Shown in pieces: positions 1 through 7,172 of a DNA stretch of 14,494 nucleotides (position 1 is the first letter of the stretch; every line of letters begins with the position of its first letter). The notes beneath the pieces were generated by a model. It saw only the letters and a list, made by a program, of their open reading frames with translations, did not search any database and had not been told where the DNA came from. Origin of the DNA: CAVSUR01 sp052143655 (GTDB taxonomy: Bacteria; Actinomycetota; Actinomycetes; Streptosporangiales; Streptosporangiaceae). The translations under genes were made by a program, and so were the position numbers. The stretch covers positions 1 to 14,494 of the forward strand of contig JBKQSL010000101.1 of the NCBI GenBank assembly GCA_052143655.1, given 5' to 3'.

Positions 1-149
1 GGCAGCACCGCCGCGGGCACCACCAGCACCAGCAGCGGCGCCGCCACCAGCACCGGCTCGCTCAGCAACGGCAGCACCACCGCAGTCAGCCAGGCCAGCA
101 ACACCAGCGGCGGCAGCACCGCCCCAAGCAGCAGCGCGGCCGGCAGCAG
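1..149 (+). repeat. Direct repeat, copy 1 (period 234 bp)
   Basis: Bases 1-149 recur at 235-383 with a single difference (A at 126, C at 360). Identity breaks at 150/384. The left limit is set by the window edge, so the true unit may be longer. The 234-bp period is exactly 78 codons and keeps the reading frame. Confidence 0.93.
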
Positions 150-591
150 TTCCACCGGCAGCGGCAACCTCGAGCTCACCGACACCAGCGCCACCGACGC
201 CAGCCTCGCCACCAACAGCACATCGGCCCCCAGCGGCAGCACCGCCGCGGGCACCACCAGCACCAGCAGCGGCGCCGCCACCAGCACCGGCTCGCTCAGC
301 AACGGCAGCACCACCGCAGTCAGCCAGGCCAGCAACACCAGCGGCGGCAGCACCGCCCCCAGCAGCAGCGCGGCCGGCAGCAGCGCGGCCGGCAGCAGCG
401 GAAGCACGGCCACCCCCGCCGCCAGCAGCGGAAGCACGACCGCCGGCAGCAGCGGAAGCACGGCCACCACCGCCGCCAGCAGCCCGAGCACCACCGCCGC
501 CAGCAGCGGAAGCACAGGCGGCACCACCGGGGCCGGGACCAGCGGGACCGGGACCACTAGCGGCGGCGTCAGCGGCGGCGGGGCCAGTTGA
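1..591 (+). CDS. Ser/Thr/Gly/Ala-rich low-complexity protein, C-terminal part (5' end outside window)
   Basis: A reading frame is open from the first base to TGA at 589-591. It encodes about 196 residues that are almost entirely Ser, Thr, Gly and Ala, with a few Asn, Leu, Gln and Asp. Codons are nearly all AGC, ACC, GCC and GGC, the forms expected in an actinomycete. A 234-bp (78-codon) unit is duplicated in frame, and the tail carries short SSGST-type repeats before a Gly-rich end. No catalytic motif, membrane helix or sorting signal is visible in the part present. Such composition is typical of exposed, flexible or glycosylated stalk regions of surface proteins, but that is inference. The stop lies about 70 bp before the co-directional sulfotransferase gene. 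The opposite strand is also open here as a Leu/Val/Ala/Pro-rich frame, so the coding direction is favoured rather than proven. Confidence 0.55.
   Translation, partial: GSTAAGTTSTSSGAATSTGSLSNGSTTAVSQASNTSGGSTAPSSSAAGSSSTGSGNLELTDTSATDASLATNSTSAPSGSTAAGTTSTSSGAATSTGSLSNGSTTAVSQASNTSGGSTAPSSSAAGSSAAGSSGSTATPAASSGSTTAGSSGSTATTAASSPSTTAASSGSTGGTTGAGTSGTGTTSGGVSGGGAS
235..383 (+). repeat. Direct repeat, copy 2 (period 234 bp)
   Basis: This is the second, nearly identical copy of bases 1-149. The near-perfect identity at nucleotide level implies a recent duplication or ongoing homogenisation within the Ser/Thr-rich gene. Confidence 0.93.
391..515 (+). repeat. Short degenerate repeats encoding SSGST-like units
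   Basis: The block AGCAGCGGAAGCAC recurs four times, and a fifth related unit reads SSPST. They are separated by Ala/Thr-rich spacers, all in the frame of the Ser/Thr-rich protein. These look like a second, smaller-scale repeat array next to the 234-bp duplication. Confidence 0.7.
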
Positions 592-650
592 GCCGCGACG
601 TGGAGGCTGCAGATCCTTGGCCAATGAGCCGCTAGGCCGATGAATGGCAG

Positions 651-658
651 GGGAGGTG
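651..658 (+). promoter_or_regulatory. Shine-Dalgarno that fixes the sulfotransferase start
   Basis: GGGAGGTG at 651-658 is a near-perfect ribosome site. It lies 8 nt (from GGAGG) before GTG at 665. It is inside the reading frame of the more upstream ATG at 644 and only 2 nt from the ATG at 659, so GTG 665 is the best supported start. Confidence 0.65.
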
Positions 659-664
659 ATGGGC

Positions 665-2095
665 GTGACAGCTGCCGGGGCCACTGACGGCGCCGTGACC
701 ACTGGCCCACAGTCCGGGAGAACGGGAATCGCGCCTGACTGCACGGCGTGGGCTGGCAGATGCGCGGATCCTGTTTTCGTCTTCTGTGCGGGGCGGTCGG
801 GCTCGACACTGCTGCGGTTCATCCTGGACGCCCACCCCGACCTGGCCTGCCCGCCGGAGACTGAGCTGCCGACGATGTGCAAGCGGCTGGCTGACGTCTG
901 GTCGGTGTTCGAGCGACCGGCCGACGGGACCGCCCTCACCGATGCTGCCATCGCCGGGATGCGCCACACGCTCGACCTGATGATCGGCCCCTACCTGAAC
1001 TCCCGTGGGAAGAAACGGTTCTGCGATAAGAGCATCGGCTCGGCAGTTCACGCCGCGCTGCTGGTGCGGATGTACCCGCGGGCCCGGTTCGTGTGCCTGT
1101 ACCGGCACCCGATGGACCTGATCGCATCGGGGCTGGAGGCATGCCCGTGGGGGCTTAACTCGTACGGGTTCGAGCAGTACATCGGGGCCAGCCCGGCGAA
1201 TATGGTCGCGGCTATCGCCCAGTACTGGGCCGACTATACGGGCGCGATCATGGCTGCCGAACAGCAGTTCCCCGGCCATTGCATCCGGGTGCGGTATGAG
1301 GACCTGGTCACTGCCCCGGACCTGGTCGCCAGCCAGATTTTCGCATTCGTGGGGGTGTCGCCGGCGCCGGGAATATCAGCCTCGGTGTTCTCCCATGACC
1401 GGGAGCGATTCGGGCGCTCGGACTTCAAGATCTGGAACACCTCGCGGATCGACACCAGCTCAGTGGGGCGGGGATGGTCAGTCCCGGCGCCCATGATCCC
1501 GGCGCCGCTGCTGGGCACCATTAACGATCTGGCCGGGAGGCTGGGCTACCGGACGGTCGGCGCGGAATGGGGTACGGCAGACAGGCCCGCCAACATGCTG
1601 GCGGCCGACGGCGCTGGTGCGGGCGCACTGGCAGGCGGCCAGCTTGCTGAGGATGCTGCGGCAGCTACCGCGAGACAAGGTACCCGGCTGCTGGGCGAGC
1701 GTCTTGAGGTCGGCTTGTCGCGGCTGGACGACTCGTTCAGCCGCCGCTGGGGGACGCTGGCGGCCGAGCGCTTCCTGATCGTCGCCACGACGCCGGCTGG
1801 CGCGGAAGACGCTTCATGGCTCGTGGACCTCTGCGCTCGCACCGTCACGCCGGGCAACGGGCACAGCCATGACGGGCCGCAGGCCGCGGCGGCCACCTGG
1901 CGGGTGGCCGGGACAGCCGATGGCTGGAGGCAGGTCGTCACGGAGGGCGCCAACCTCGGCGTGGTTTTCCGGTCCGGGCGGCTGCGCTACGCCGACAGCG
2001 GTGATGCCGGTCCCGGTTCTGTGGTCGCCGATACCCGGGTCGCCATGATGAGCGAGCTGCTCGGCTGCACGATCTGGACGGACGACCGGGTCTAG
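665..2095 (+). CDS. Sulfotransferase family protein with C-terminal extension
   Basis: This is predicted to transfer a sulfo group from PAPS to a hydroxyl or amine acceptor. Starting at GTG 665 it has 476 residues. The 5'-phosphosulfate loop is visible at about residues 41-50 (CAGRSGSTLL). The 3'-phosphate motif is at about 147-155, within VCLYRHPMDLIAS, with Arg147 and Ser155 as the expected PAPS contacts. These place it in the bacterial Sulfotransfer_3-like group, whose usual length is about 280-320 residues. The last 160 or so residues are extra, ending in a segment with WRVAGTADGWRQVV and GVVFRSGRLRYAD; this weakly recalls an SCP2-like fold, which is a guess. The stop overlaps the ribosome site of the ATPase gene 8 nt downstream, so the two are probably co-translated. 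Its neighbour upstream is a hydroxyl-rich protein, a conceivable acceptor. In-frame ATGs at 644 and 659 are alternative starts. Confidence 0.86.
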   Translation: MTAAGATDGAVTTGPQSGRTGIAPDCTAWAGRCADPVFVFCAGRSGSTLLRFILDAHPDLACPPETELPTMCKRLADVWSVFERPADGTALTDAAIAGMRHTLDLMIGPYLNSRGKKRFCDKSIGSAVHAALLVRMYPRARFVCLYRHPMDLIASGLEACPWGLNSYGFEQYIGASPANMVAAIAQYWADYTGAIMAAEQQFPGHCIRVRYEDLVTAPDLVASQIFAFVGVSPAPGISASVFSHDRERFGRSDFKIWNTSRIDTSSVGRGWSVPAPMIPAPLLGTINDLAGRLGYRTVGAEWGTADRPANMLAADGAGAGALAGGQLAEDAAAATARQGTRLLGERLEVGLSRLDDSFSRRWGTLAAERFLIVATTPAGAEDASWLVDLCARTVTPGNGHSHDGPQAAAATWRVAGTADGWRQVVTEGANLGVVFRSGRLRYADSGDAGPGSVVADTRVAMMSELLGCTIWTDDRV

Positions 2096-2098
2096 GAG
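2094..2098 (+). promoter_or_regulatory. Ribosome binding site overlapping the upstream stop codon
   Basis: AGGAG overlaps the TAG stop of the sulfotransferase gene and sits 5 nt before ATG 2104. This arrangement favours translational coupling of the two genes. Confidence 0.6.
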
Positions 2099-2103
2099 CG
2101 CTC

Positions 2104-3267
2104 ATGAGCCGGGACACCGACAGCCAGGTGCGGGATCTGCTGAACGCCACGTTGTGGCAGCAGCCGGGTAACGCGCGGGTGCTGCACCTGCCTCTGGCCG
2201 GGCACCAGGATCCGGACCCGGAGCCGGACCAGTCCCCCGCCACGGCGGCGGCACCCGGCGCAGCCGCCAGGCCGGCCCCGCAGCCGGTACCGAGGCGAGA
2301 GCGGCTGCTGCTGCCCGACGACTATCTCCCCGAGGTGATCGAGCCACCGGAGATGGGGTGGCGGCGCACGGCCAGGGCAGCCGGAGCGCGCTGGATCCGG
2401 CCCGGCCCGCGCGAGATGCGGCACCGGGAATGGCTGCAGGCAATCCGCATCCCGGTTTCCGCGCCGCGGGTGATCGCCGTGCTGAGCCCGAAGGGCGGAG
2501 TGGGCAAGTCGACCACCACCGCCCTGCTCGGCGGCGTGCTGGCGCAGGTGCGCGGGGACCTGGTGGCGGCACTGGACGCTAACCCGGACGCGGGCAACCT
2601 GGCCGCGCGGCTGCGCGAGCCGCGCAGCGCGCTGGGCGGCCAGGAGCTGATCCGGGACGCCCACAGGGTGATCCGCTACGGCGATCTCGGCCCCTACCTG
2701 ACCGTGAACACATCTGGACTCTGCGTGGTGCGCGCCAGCCTGCTCGGGGACGCGCGGCTCGGACCGGACGACTACCACAGCCTGCTCAGCGTGCTGAGCC
2801 GGTTCTACTCCGTCATCCTGGTGGACCTGGGCACCAGCATCCGCGAGCCCGCAGCGCAGGCGGTCATCGGGGCAGCCGATGCGGCGGTCGCGGTGAGCGG
2901 GCCCAGCTTCGACACCCTGGAGGTCGTGGTGGAGGGACTGGAATGGATGTCCCGCCAGTTCCCGGCGCTGCACCGGACGGCCACCGCGGTGGTCAACACG
3001 ATTGCGCCCAAGGCGGCCCGGCTGGACCGGGACCAGATCGACGAGATCCTCGAGGACTGGGCAGCGCATGTCGTCCAGGTACCCGCAGACCCGCACCTGG
3101 CCGACGGCAAGGTCGCCCAGTGGTCCATGCTCGCCCCTCGTACCCAGGACGCTTACCTGGAACTCGCCGCCACGGTCATCGGCGCCCTGCCCGAGTCAGG
3201 CGGCACCGGGGAGCACGGCGCCGACAGCAACAGCGCAACGCGCGTGCACCATGACCGCCCTCGGTGA
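2104..3267 (+). CDS. MinD/ParA-family ATPase, EspI-like
   Basis: This 387-residue protein has a disordered Pro/Ala/Asp-rich N-terminus (about 1-100) and a P-loop ATPase domain (about 121-370). The deviant Walker A is SPKGGVGKSTTT at 128-139, with the signature Lys130 and Lys135 both present. The A' motif is LDANPDAGNL at 157-166, and the Walker B-like strand VILVDLGT is at 237-244. The DANPDxGNL and SRFYSVILVD signatures and the disordered N-terminus resemble the EspI ATPases that accompany actinobacterial ESX/type VII secretion loci, rather than cell-division MinD or plasmid ParA. It is probably a cytosolic nucleotide switch that dimerises on ATP. The next gene encodes a paralogue with the same landmarks, including TQDAYL near the end of the domain, so the pair arose by tandem duplication. 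No ESX core genes are in view. Confidence 0.85.
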   Translation: MSRDTDSQVRDLLNATLWQQPGNARVLHLPLAGHQDPDPEPDQSPATAAAPGAAARPAPQPVPRRERLLLPDDYLPEVIEPPEMGWRRTARAAGARWIRPGPREMRHREWLQAIRIPVSAPRVIAVLSPKGGVGKSTTTALLGGVLAQVRGDLVAALDANPDAGNLAARLREPRSALGGQELIRDAHRVIRYGDLGPYLTVNTSGLCVVRASLLGDARLGPDDYHSLLSVLSRFYSVILVDLGTSIREPAAQAVIGAADAAVAVSGPSFDTLEVVVEGLEWMSRQFPALHRTATAVVNTIAPKAARLDRDQIDEILEDWAAHVVQVPADPHLADGKVAQWSMLAPRTQDAYLELAATVIGALPESGGTGEHGADSNSATRVHHDRPR

Positions 3268-5398
3268 GCAGGCCAGGCCGGCCCGCGATCCTGGCGGCCG
3301 CTGGCGGCCAGGCGCAAGTGCCCGGCGGGAGCGGACGCGGGCCAGCTGGCGAGAACTCGCCGGGGCGGCGGTGGACTCGCCGAAGATCATCGCCGTGTTC
3401 AGTCCCCGGGGCGGAGTCGGCAAGACCACTACGGCGGTGCACCTGGGTCACGCCCTGGCCATGGCGCGCAGTGACCTGGTCATCGCGGTCGACGCCAACC
3501 CTGATTTCGGCAACCTGGTCAAGCGGGTCAGCGAGCCGCACAGCCCCTACGGCATAGCGGACCTGTGCCGGGCCGCCGGGCAGCTGGTCCGCTACTCGGA
3601 CCTGATGCCGTACGTCACCCAGGCGCCGAGCGGGCTGTGGGTAGTCCGGTCCGACCTCGACCCGGCCGCCCGGCCCGGGCCCGGGCAGTACCGGCTGGTC
3701 CTGCAGGTGCTGTCGCGGTACGCGTCGGTCATCGTGGTCGACCTGGGCACTGGCATCCGCGAGCCGGCCTTCCTGGCCGTCGCCGCCGAGGCGGCTGCGC
3801 TGGTAGCCGTGGCCGAGCCGGCCGGCCCTACGGCCGAGGCCGCGGCCGACGGCCTCGACTGGGTCCGCGAGCACCTGCCGGACCGCACGCGCAGTGCCTT
3901 CGTGGTGATGAACGCGGTCCGCTCGCGTCAGGACATCCTGGATGCCGGCCAGTTCGCCGCCACGCATGCTGTCGACCAGGTTTTCGAGATACCGCACGAT
4001 CCGCACCTCGCCTTCGGAGATGTCTGCCGGTGGGCACTGCTGTCCCCGCACACCCAGGATGCCTACCTGCGACTGAGCGCCGCGATCATGAGCTCGGTCA
4101 GCGACAGCGCTGGCGCTGGTACCGGCGCGGAATCAGCCGGGGCGTCCGGCGCCCGGATGCCGGCGGGCCAGCCCCGGCCCCGGGAACAGGCGGACACCGG
4201 GAACGGGTCTGCGGCCACCGCAGGCGGCCAGCCCGCCACAGCCCGGGGAAACGGTAATCCGCCCGGGGACGCCGCGGGTAAGCACGCGTCGCCGCCGACC
4301 GCCCCGGGCGGCCCGCAGGGCGCTGCGGTCCTGCCGCGGCGGCGATGGCGACGCGGCAGGGTCATCGGCATCACCGCGATCGCAGCGGCCTGCGCCGCCG
4401 CAGCCGTCGGCGTCCCGCCGCTGATCGGGAAGCCTGAATCGGCGGTCTCAATGGCACTGCAGGCCGGGCGGGCCATCGCCAGAGCCCCGGGCCTGACCTT
4501 CACCGGCACCATCCGCGGCGCACGCGCGATGGTGACGGTGACCCGGGCCGGCACGGTGGCAGGCAGCTACGCCCTGAGCCACTACCAGGTAAGCCGCATC
4601 ACGATCGACGGTGAGACGTACTTCAGCGCCCCGGCTGCTTTCTGGGTGGCTCAGTCCATCAGCCGCGCAGCGGCCCGGCAGGCAGCCGGCAAGTGGGCGC
4701 AGGCGCCCGCGCGCATGACCGTGACCAGCTTCGCCGCTCTCACCCCCGGCCAGATCGCGCGCACGCTCAGCCACCCGGGGCGCGATTCCACGACCGCCCG
4801 GACCACGCTGGACGGCGCCAGCGTGGTCCGGATCAGCAGCAAGGGGATCCGCTACTACATCACCACAGCCAGCCCGAGCCGGCTGATTCGCCTAGACGGG
4901 GGCGGCAGCGCCGGGAATTTCTCCCTTGGCGTGTCGGCGCTCACCGCCAGGAGCATCCGCCCGGTCTTCACGACCTTGCGCAGTGATGTGCGGGGCCTGC
5001 AAGGCGCCGCAGTGCCGGCGGCCACCGTCAAGCCGGGCAGCCAGACGCTTCAGTTCCAGTCCTGCACTGACAAGTCATGCACGGCGTTCATCACGGTATC
5101 GGTCGCCGATCCGGCGTCCTCGCGGGTCCTGGTCACGATGACCATCGACTTCTCTGACCAGGCCCGGGGCCCGGCCGCTGCCACCTGCACCAGCACGGTG
5201 CCGGTTTACCCGGCGGCATCAGCCAGCGTGCCGGTGTCCTGCGGCGTGCGTGGCGGGGCCTGGACACGGTGGTACAACGGTCATTCCGCGGCATTCCTGG
5301 TTCATGCACGGTCGCACTTCACGGTCACGGTCAACACGGCCAGCGACGCCGCCGCGATGCAGAGTGAGCTGAACTCCGAGCAGCTCCGATCCCGCTGA
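3251..5398 (+). CDS. MinD/ParA-like ATPase fused to a membrane helix and exported LppX-like domain
   Basis: Starting at ATG 3251, which overlaps the upstream gene by 17 nt, the product has 715 residues. Residues 45-285 form a MinD/ParA ATPase with SPRGGVGKTTT at 51-61, DANPDFGNL at 81-89 and VIVVDLGT at 160-167. The signature lysine of the deviant Walker A is an arginine (Arg53). Residues 286-360 are a Gly/Ala/Pro linker. An Arg-rich patch (RRRWRRGR) precedes a single hydrophobic helix at about 371-392, which suggests the N-terminus stays inside. Residues 396-572 resemble actinomycete LppX/LolA-like lipoprotein domains: an ITIDGETYFSAP strand, a conserved KW at 481-482, and a YYITTASPSRLIRLDGG segment. 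The last 140 residues carry Cys605, Cys610, Cys646 and Cys664, which could form two disulfides outside the cell. No strong ribosome site precedes ATG 3251, so coupling to the upstream gene is likely. GTG 3371 is a less likely start. The domain order is unusual. Confidence 0.83.
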   Translation: MTALGEQARPARDPGGRWRPGASARRERTRASWRELAGAAVDSPKIIAVFSPRGGVGKTTTAVHLGHALAMARSDLVIAVDANPDFGNLVKRVSEPHSPYGIADLCRAAGQLVRYSDLMPYVTQAPSGLWVVRSDLDPAARPGPGQYRLVLQVLSRYASVIVVDLGTGIREPAFLAVAAEAAALVAVAEPAGPTAEAAADGLDWVREHLPDRTRSAFVVMNAVRSRQDILDAGQFAATHAVDQVFEIPHDPHLAFGDVCRWALLSPHTQDAYLRLSAAIMSSVSDSAGAGTGAESAGASGARMPAGQPRPREQADTGNGSAATAGGQPATARGNGNPPGDAAGKHASPPTAPGGPQGAAVLPRRRWRRGRVIGITAIAAACAAAAVGVPPLIGKPESAVSMALQAGRAIARAPGLTFTGTIRGARAMVTVTRAGTVAGSYALSHYQVSRITIDGETYFSAPAAFWVAQSISRAAARQAAGKWAQAPARMTVTSFAALTPGQIARTLSHPGRDSTTARTTLDGASVVRISSKGIRYYITTASPSRLIRLDGGGSAGNFSLGVSALTARSIRPVFTTLRSDVRGLQGAAVPAATVKPGSQTLQFQSCTDKSCTAFITVSVADPASSRVLVTMTIDFSDQARGPAAATCTSTVPVYPAASASVPVSCGVRGGAWTRWYNGHSAAFLVHARSHFTVTVNTASDAAAMQSELNSEQLRSR

Positions 5399-5488
5399 CC
5401 GGGGCCGCGGCCGGCCGGGCAGGATCGGCGTGCCAGCTGCTGGCCAGGCGGCAGTTTCTGCACAGCCGCGGGACGCGCCCACGGGGCC

Positions 5489-6196
5489 TCACCCGCGGGC
5501 GGCTACCTGGTCGAGGAACGCGTCGACCAGGCGGTGGGCCCGGGCAGTGGCCGCGCGTTCCCGCGCGCGGGCCTCGGCGAGCACGCCGTCCAGGGTGAGA
5601 CCGTTCTTCTCCAGGTCCGCGGTGCCGTCTCCGGCGAACCAGGCCGCCAGCACCGCCTCGGTGACCTCGGGGTGGAACTGCAGGCCCAGCGACCGGCCGA
5701 GCACGAACGCCTGCGAGGACGCCGGCGTGCGGGCCAGCTCGCGGGTGCCGGGCGGCAGCTTCCACTGGTCGTAGTGGTACTCGTACCAGGGCCCCGGGCC
5801 GATCAGCTGCGGGTCATCGGTTTGCACCCGCAGCCAGCCGATCTCCGGCCCGCTGGCCGGCCGCACCGCGCCGCCGAGCGCGGCGGCAAGGGCCTGCCCG
5901 CCGAAGCAGATCCCCAGCACCGGGATGCCCTGATCGTGCGCGGAGCGGAGCATGGCCAGCTCGGGCCGCAGCCAGCTGCCGATCAGCGCGTCGTCGTACA
6001 CCGCCCAGGACGCGCCGAGCGGCACGATCACGTCGAACCCTCCCGGGTCCGGGAAGTCCGCGGTCACGCCCGGGCTGGCGTACCGGCTCTCCGGCACCAC
6101 CACGAACTCGATGACGTCGTAGCCCCGCTGGCGCAGCCGCTCCCCTACCGCCCCGGCCGGAGAACAGTGGTCATGCTCGATGAACAGCGCCCGCAC
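5489..6196 (-). CDS. Class I glutamine amidotransferase-like protein
   Basis: This 235-residue protein is a stand-alone GATase1 domain. The nucleophile elbow is GICFGGQ with Cys97, and the other triad members are His175 and Glu177 in QFHPE. The family hydrolyses glutamine or gamma-glutamyl compounds and usually hands ammonia to a synthetase partner; no partner domain or gene is visible here. The GTG start at 6196 is preceded by AAGGGAG at a normal distance. It is the last gene of the minus-strand ABC exporter group, about 76 nt after the second permease, and may be transcribed with it. The C-terminal region is helical and charged, beyond the catalytic His/Glu. It could also be a peptidase-like member acting on a gamma-glutamyl amide. 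The substrate cannot be read from sequence. Confidence 0.85.
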   Translation of the reverse strand: MRALFIEHDHCSPAGAVGERLRQRGYDVIEFVVVPESRYASPGVTADFPDPGGFDVIVPLGASWAVYDDALIGSWLRPELAMLRSAHDQGIPVLGICFGGQALAAALGGAVRPASGPEIGWLRVQTDDPQLIGPGPWYEYHYDQWKLPPGTRELARTPASSQAFVLGRSLGLQFHPEVTEAVLAAWFAGDGTADLEKNGLTLDGVLAEARARERAATARAHRLVDAFLDQVAARG

Positions 6197-6272
6197 GCCC
6201 GCTCCCTTGCTGGTGTCCGCTGCCAGGCCCGTGGCTGGTGCCCGCTGGGTTCATTGTGCGAGTTCGGCCCGT

Positions 6273-7115
6273 TCAGGTCAGCAGCAGGCGGCTGATCCGG
6301 CGCCCGGCGACGGCCAGCCCGGCCGCGCCCATCACCGCGAGATAGGCCACGGCGACCAGCAGGCCGGGGCCGACGCCGCCGAGGGTGAGCGAGCGCATCA
6401 GCCACACGCCCTGGTACAGCGGCGTGCACTCGACCACGATCTGCACGGGCCGGGGATAGACCCCGAGCGGATAGAAGGTGGTAGAGAACAGGAACATCGG
6501 CAAGGTTGCCAGCGTGATGAACTCGAAGTGCTGCCAGCTGCTCATGAACGTGGTCGCGGCCATCCCTGCGCCGGCGAACGCGAATCCGATCAGCAGCGCG
6601 GCCGGCAGGGCCGCCACGGCCCACGGCGAATGGATCAGCCCCATCACCAGCATGACGGCCTCGAAGGCGACCGCGTACAGGCCGCCGCGGATCAGCGCCC
6701 AGCCGACCTCGCCCAGCGCGATGTCCCCGGCCCGCATGGGGGTGGCCAGCGCCGCGTCATAGAGCTTGGCGTATTTGAGCCGGAAGAACACGTTGAAGGT
6801 GGAGTCGAACACCGCGCCGTTCATCGACGAGGTCGCCAGCAGCGCCGGCGCGACGAAGCTGGTGAAGCTGACCAGCTCGCCGTTCGGGCCGGCCACCCGG
6901 CCGACCAGGGCGCCGATGCCGACTCCGATGGACAGCAGGTAGAACAGCGGCTCGAACACCCCGGAGGCCAGCATCAGCCAGGTGTGCCGGTACACCCGGG
7001 CGTGCCGCTCGATCAGGTGCATGCTGCCCCGGCCGCCGAGGCCGCCCCGGCGGGCCGCCAGCAGCGGTGCCGGGATGATGCGCAGCGGCAGCTCGCGCAG
7101 TGCCGGCGCGGTCAC
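6273..7115 (-). CDS. ABC-2 type transporter permease (NodJ/DrrB-like), second permease
   Basis: This 280-residue integral membrane protein has about six hydrophobic segments after a polar N-terminus. It shows ABC-2/NodJ family landmarks: RHARVYRHTW before the first helix, a FEPLFYLLSIG helix, TFYPLGVYP, and PLYQGVWLMRSLTLG near the C-terminus. It would form the membrane channel of an exporter powered by the ATPase encoded upstream. The GTG start at 7115 is the first ATG/GTG/TTG after an in-frame stop shared with the end of the upstream permease gene. The 57-nt gap to that gene and the same strand indicate one operon. It is clearly different in sequence from the first permease, so the transporter may be a heterodimer. 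The N-terminal start is moderately uncertain. Confidence 0.9.
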   Translation of the reverse strand: MTAPALRELPLRIIPAPLLAARRGGLGGRGSMHLIERHARVYRHTWLMLASGVFEPLFYLLSIGVGIGALVGRVAGPNGELVSFTSFVAPALLATSSMNGAVFDSTFNVFFRLKYAKLYDAALATPMRAGDIALGEVGWALIRGGLYAVAFEAVMLVMGLIHSPWAVAALPAALLIGFAFAGAGMAATTFMSSWQHFEFITLATLPMFLFSTTFYPLGVYPRPVQIVVECTPLYQGVWLMRSLTLGGVGPGLLVAVAYLAVMGAAGLAVAGRRISRLLLT

Positions 7116-7172
7116 CGGGCGCTCCGGCCCGCGCGGCGGGGCAGCGCCTGTCCCGTGCCGCCGGTCAGCTGA

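Noticed and set aside
1..515. CRISPR-like array
   Set aside because: The repeats are long, in frame and adjacent to simple sequence, with no short unique spacers.
2092..3096. Long minus-strand open frame opposite the first ATPase gene
   Set aside because: It mirrors the codon structure of the plus-strand gene and has no recognisable domain, whereas the plus strand has full MinD/ParA motifs.
3002..3250. Upstream extension of the second ATPase frame
   Set aside because: It lies out of frame inside the first ATPase gene and has Arg/Ser-rich shadow composition. ATG 3251 at the gene junction is far more plausible.
5534..7172. Long plus-strand frames opposite the amidotransferase and second permease
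   Set aside because: Gln/Arg/His/Pro-rich shadow translations with no domain; the minus strand encodes clear protein families.
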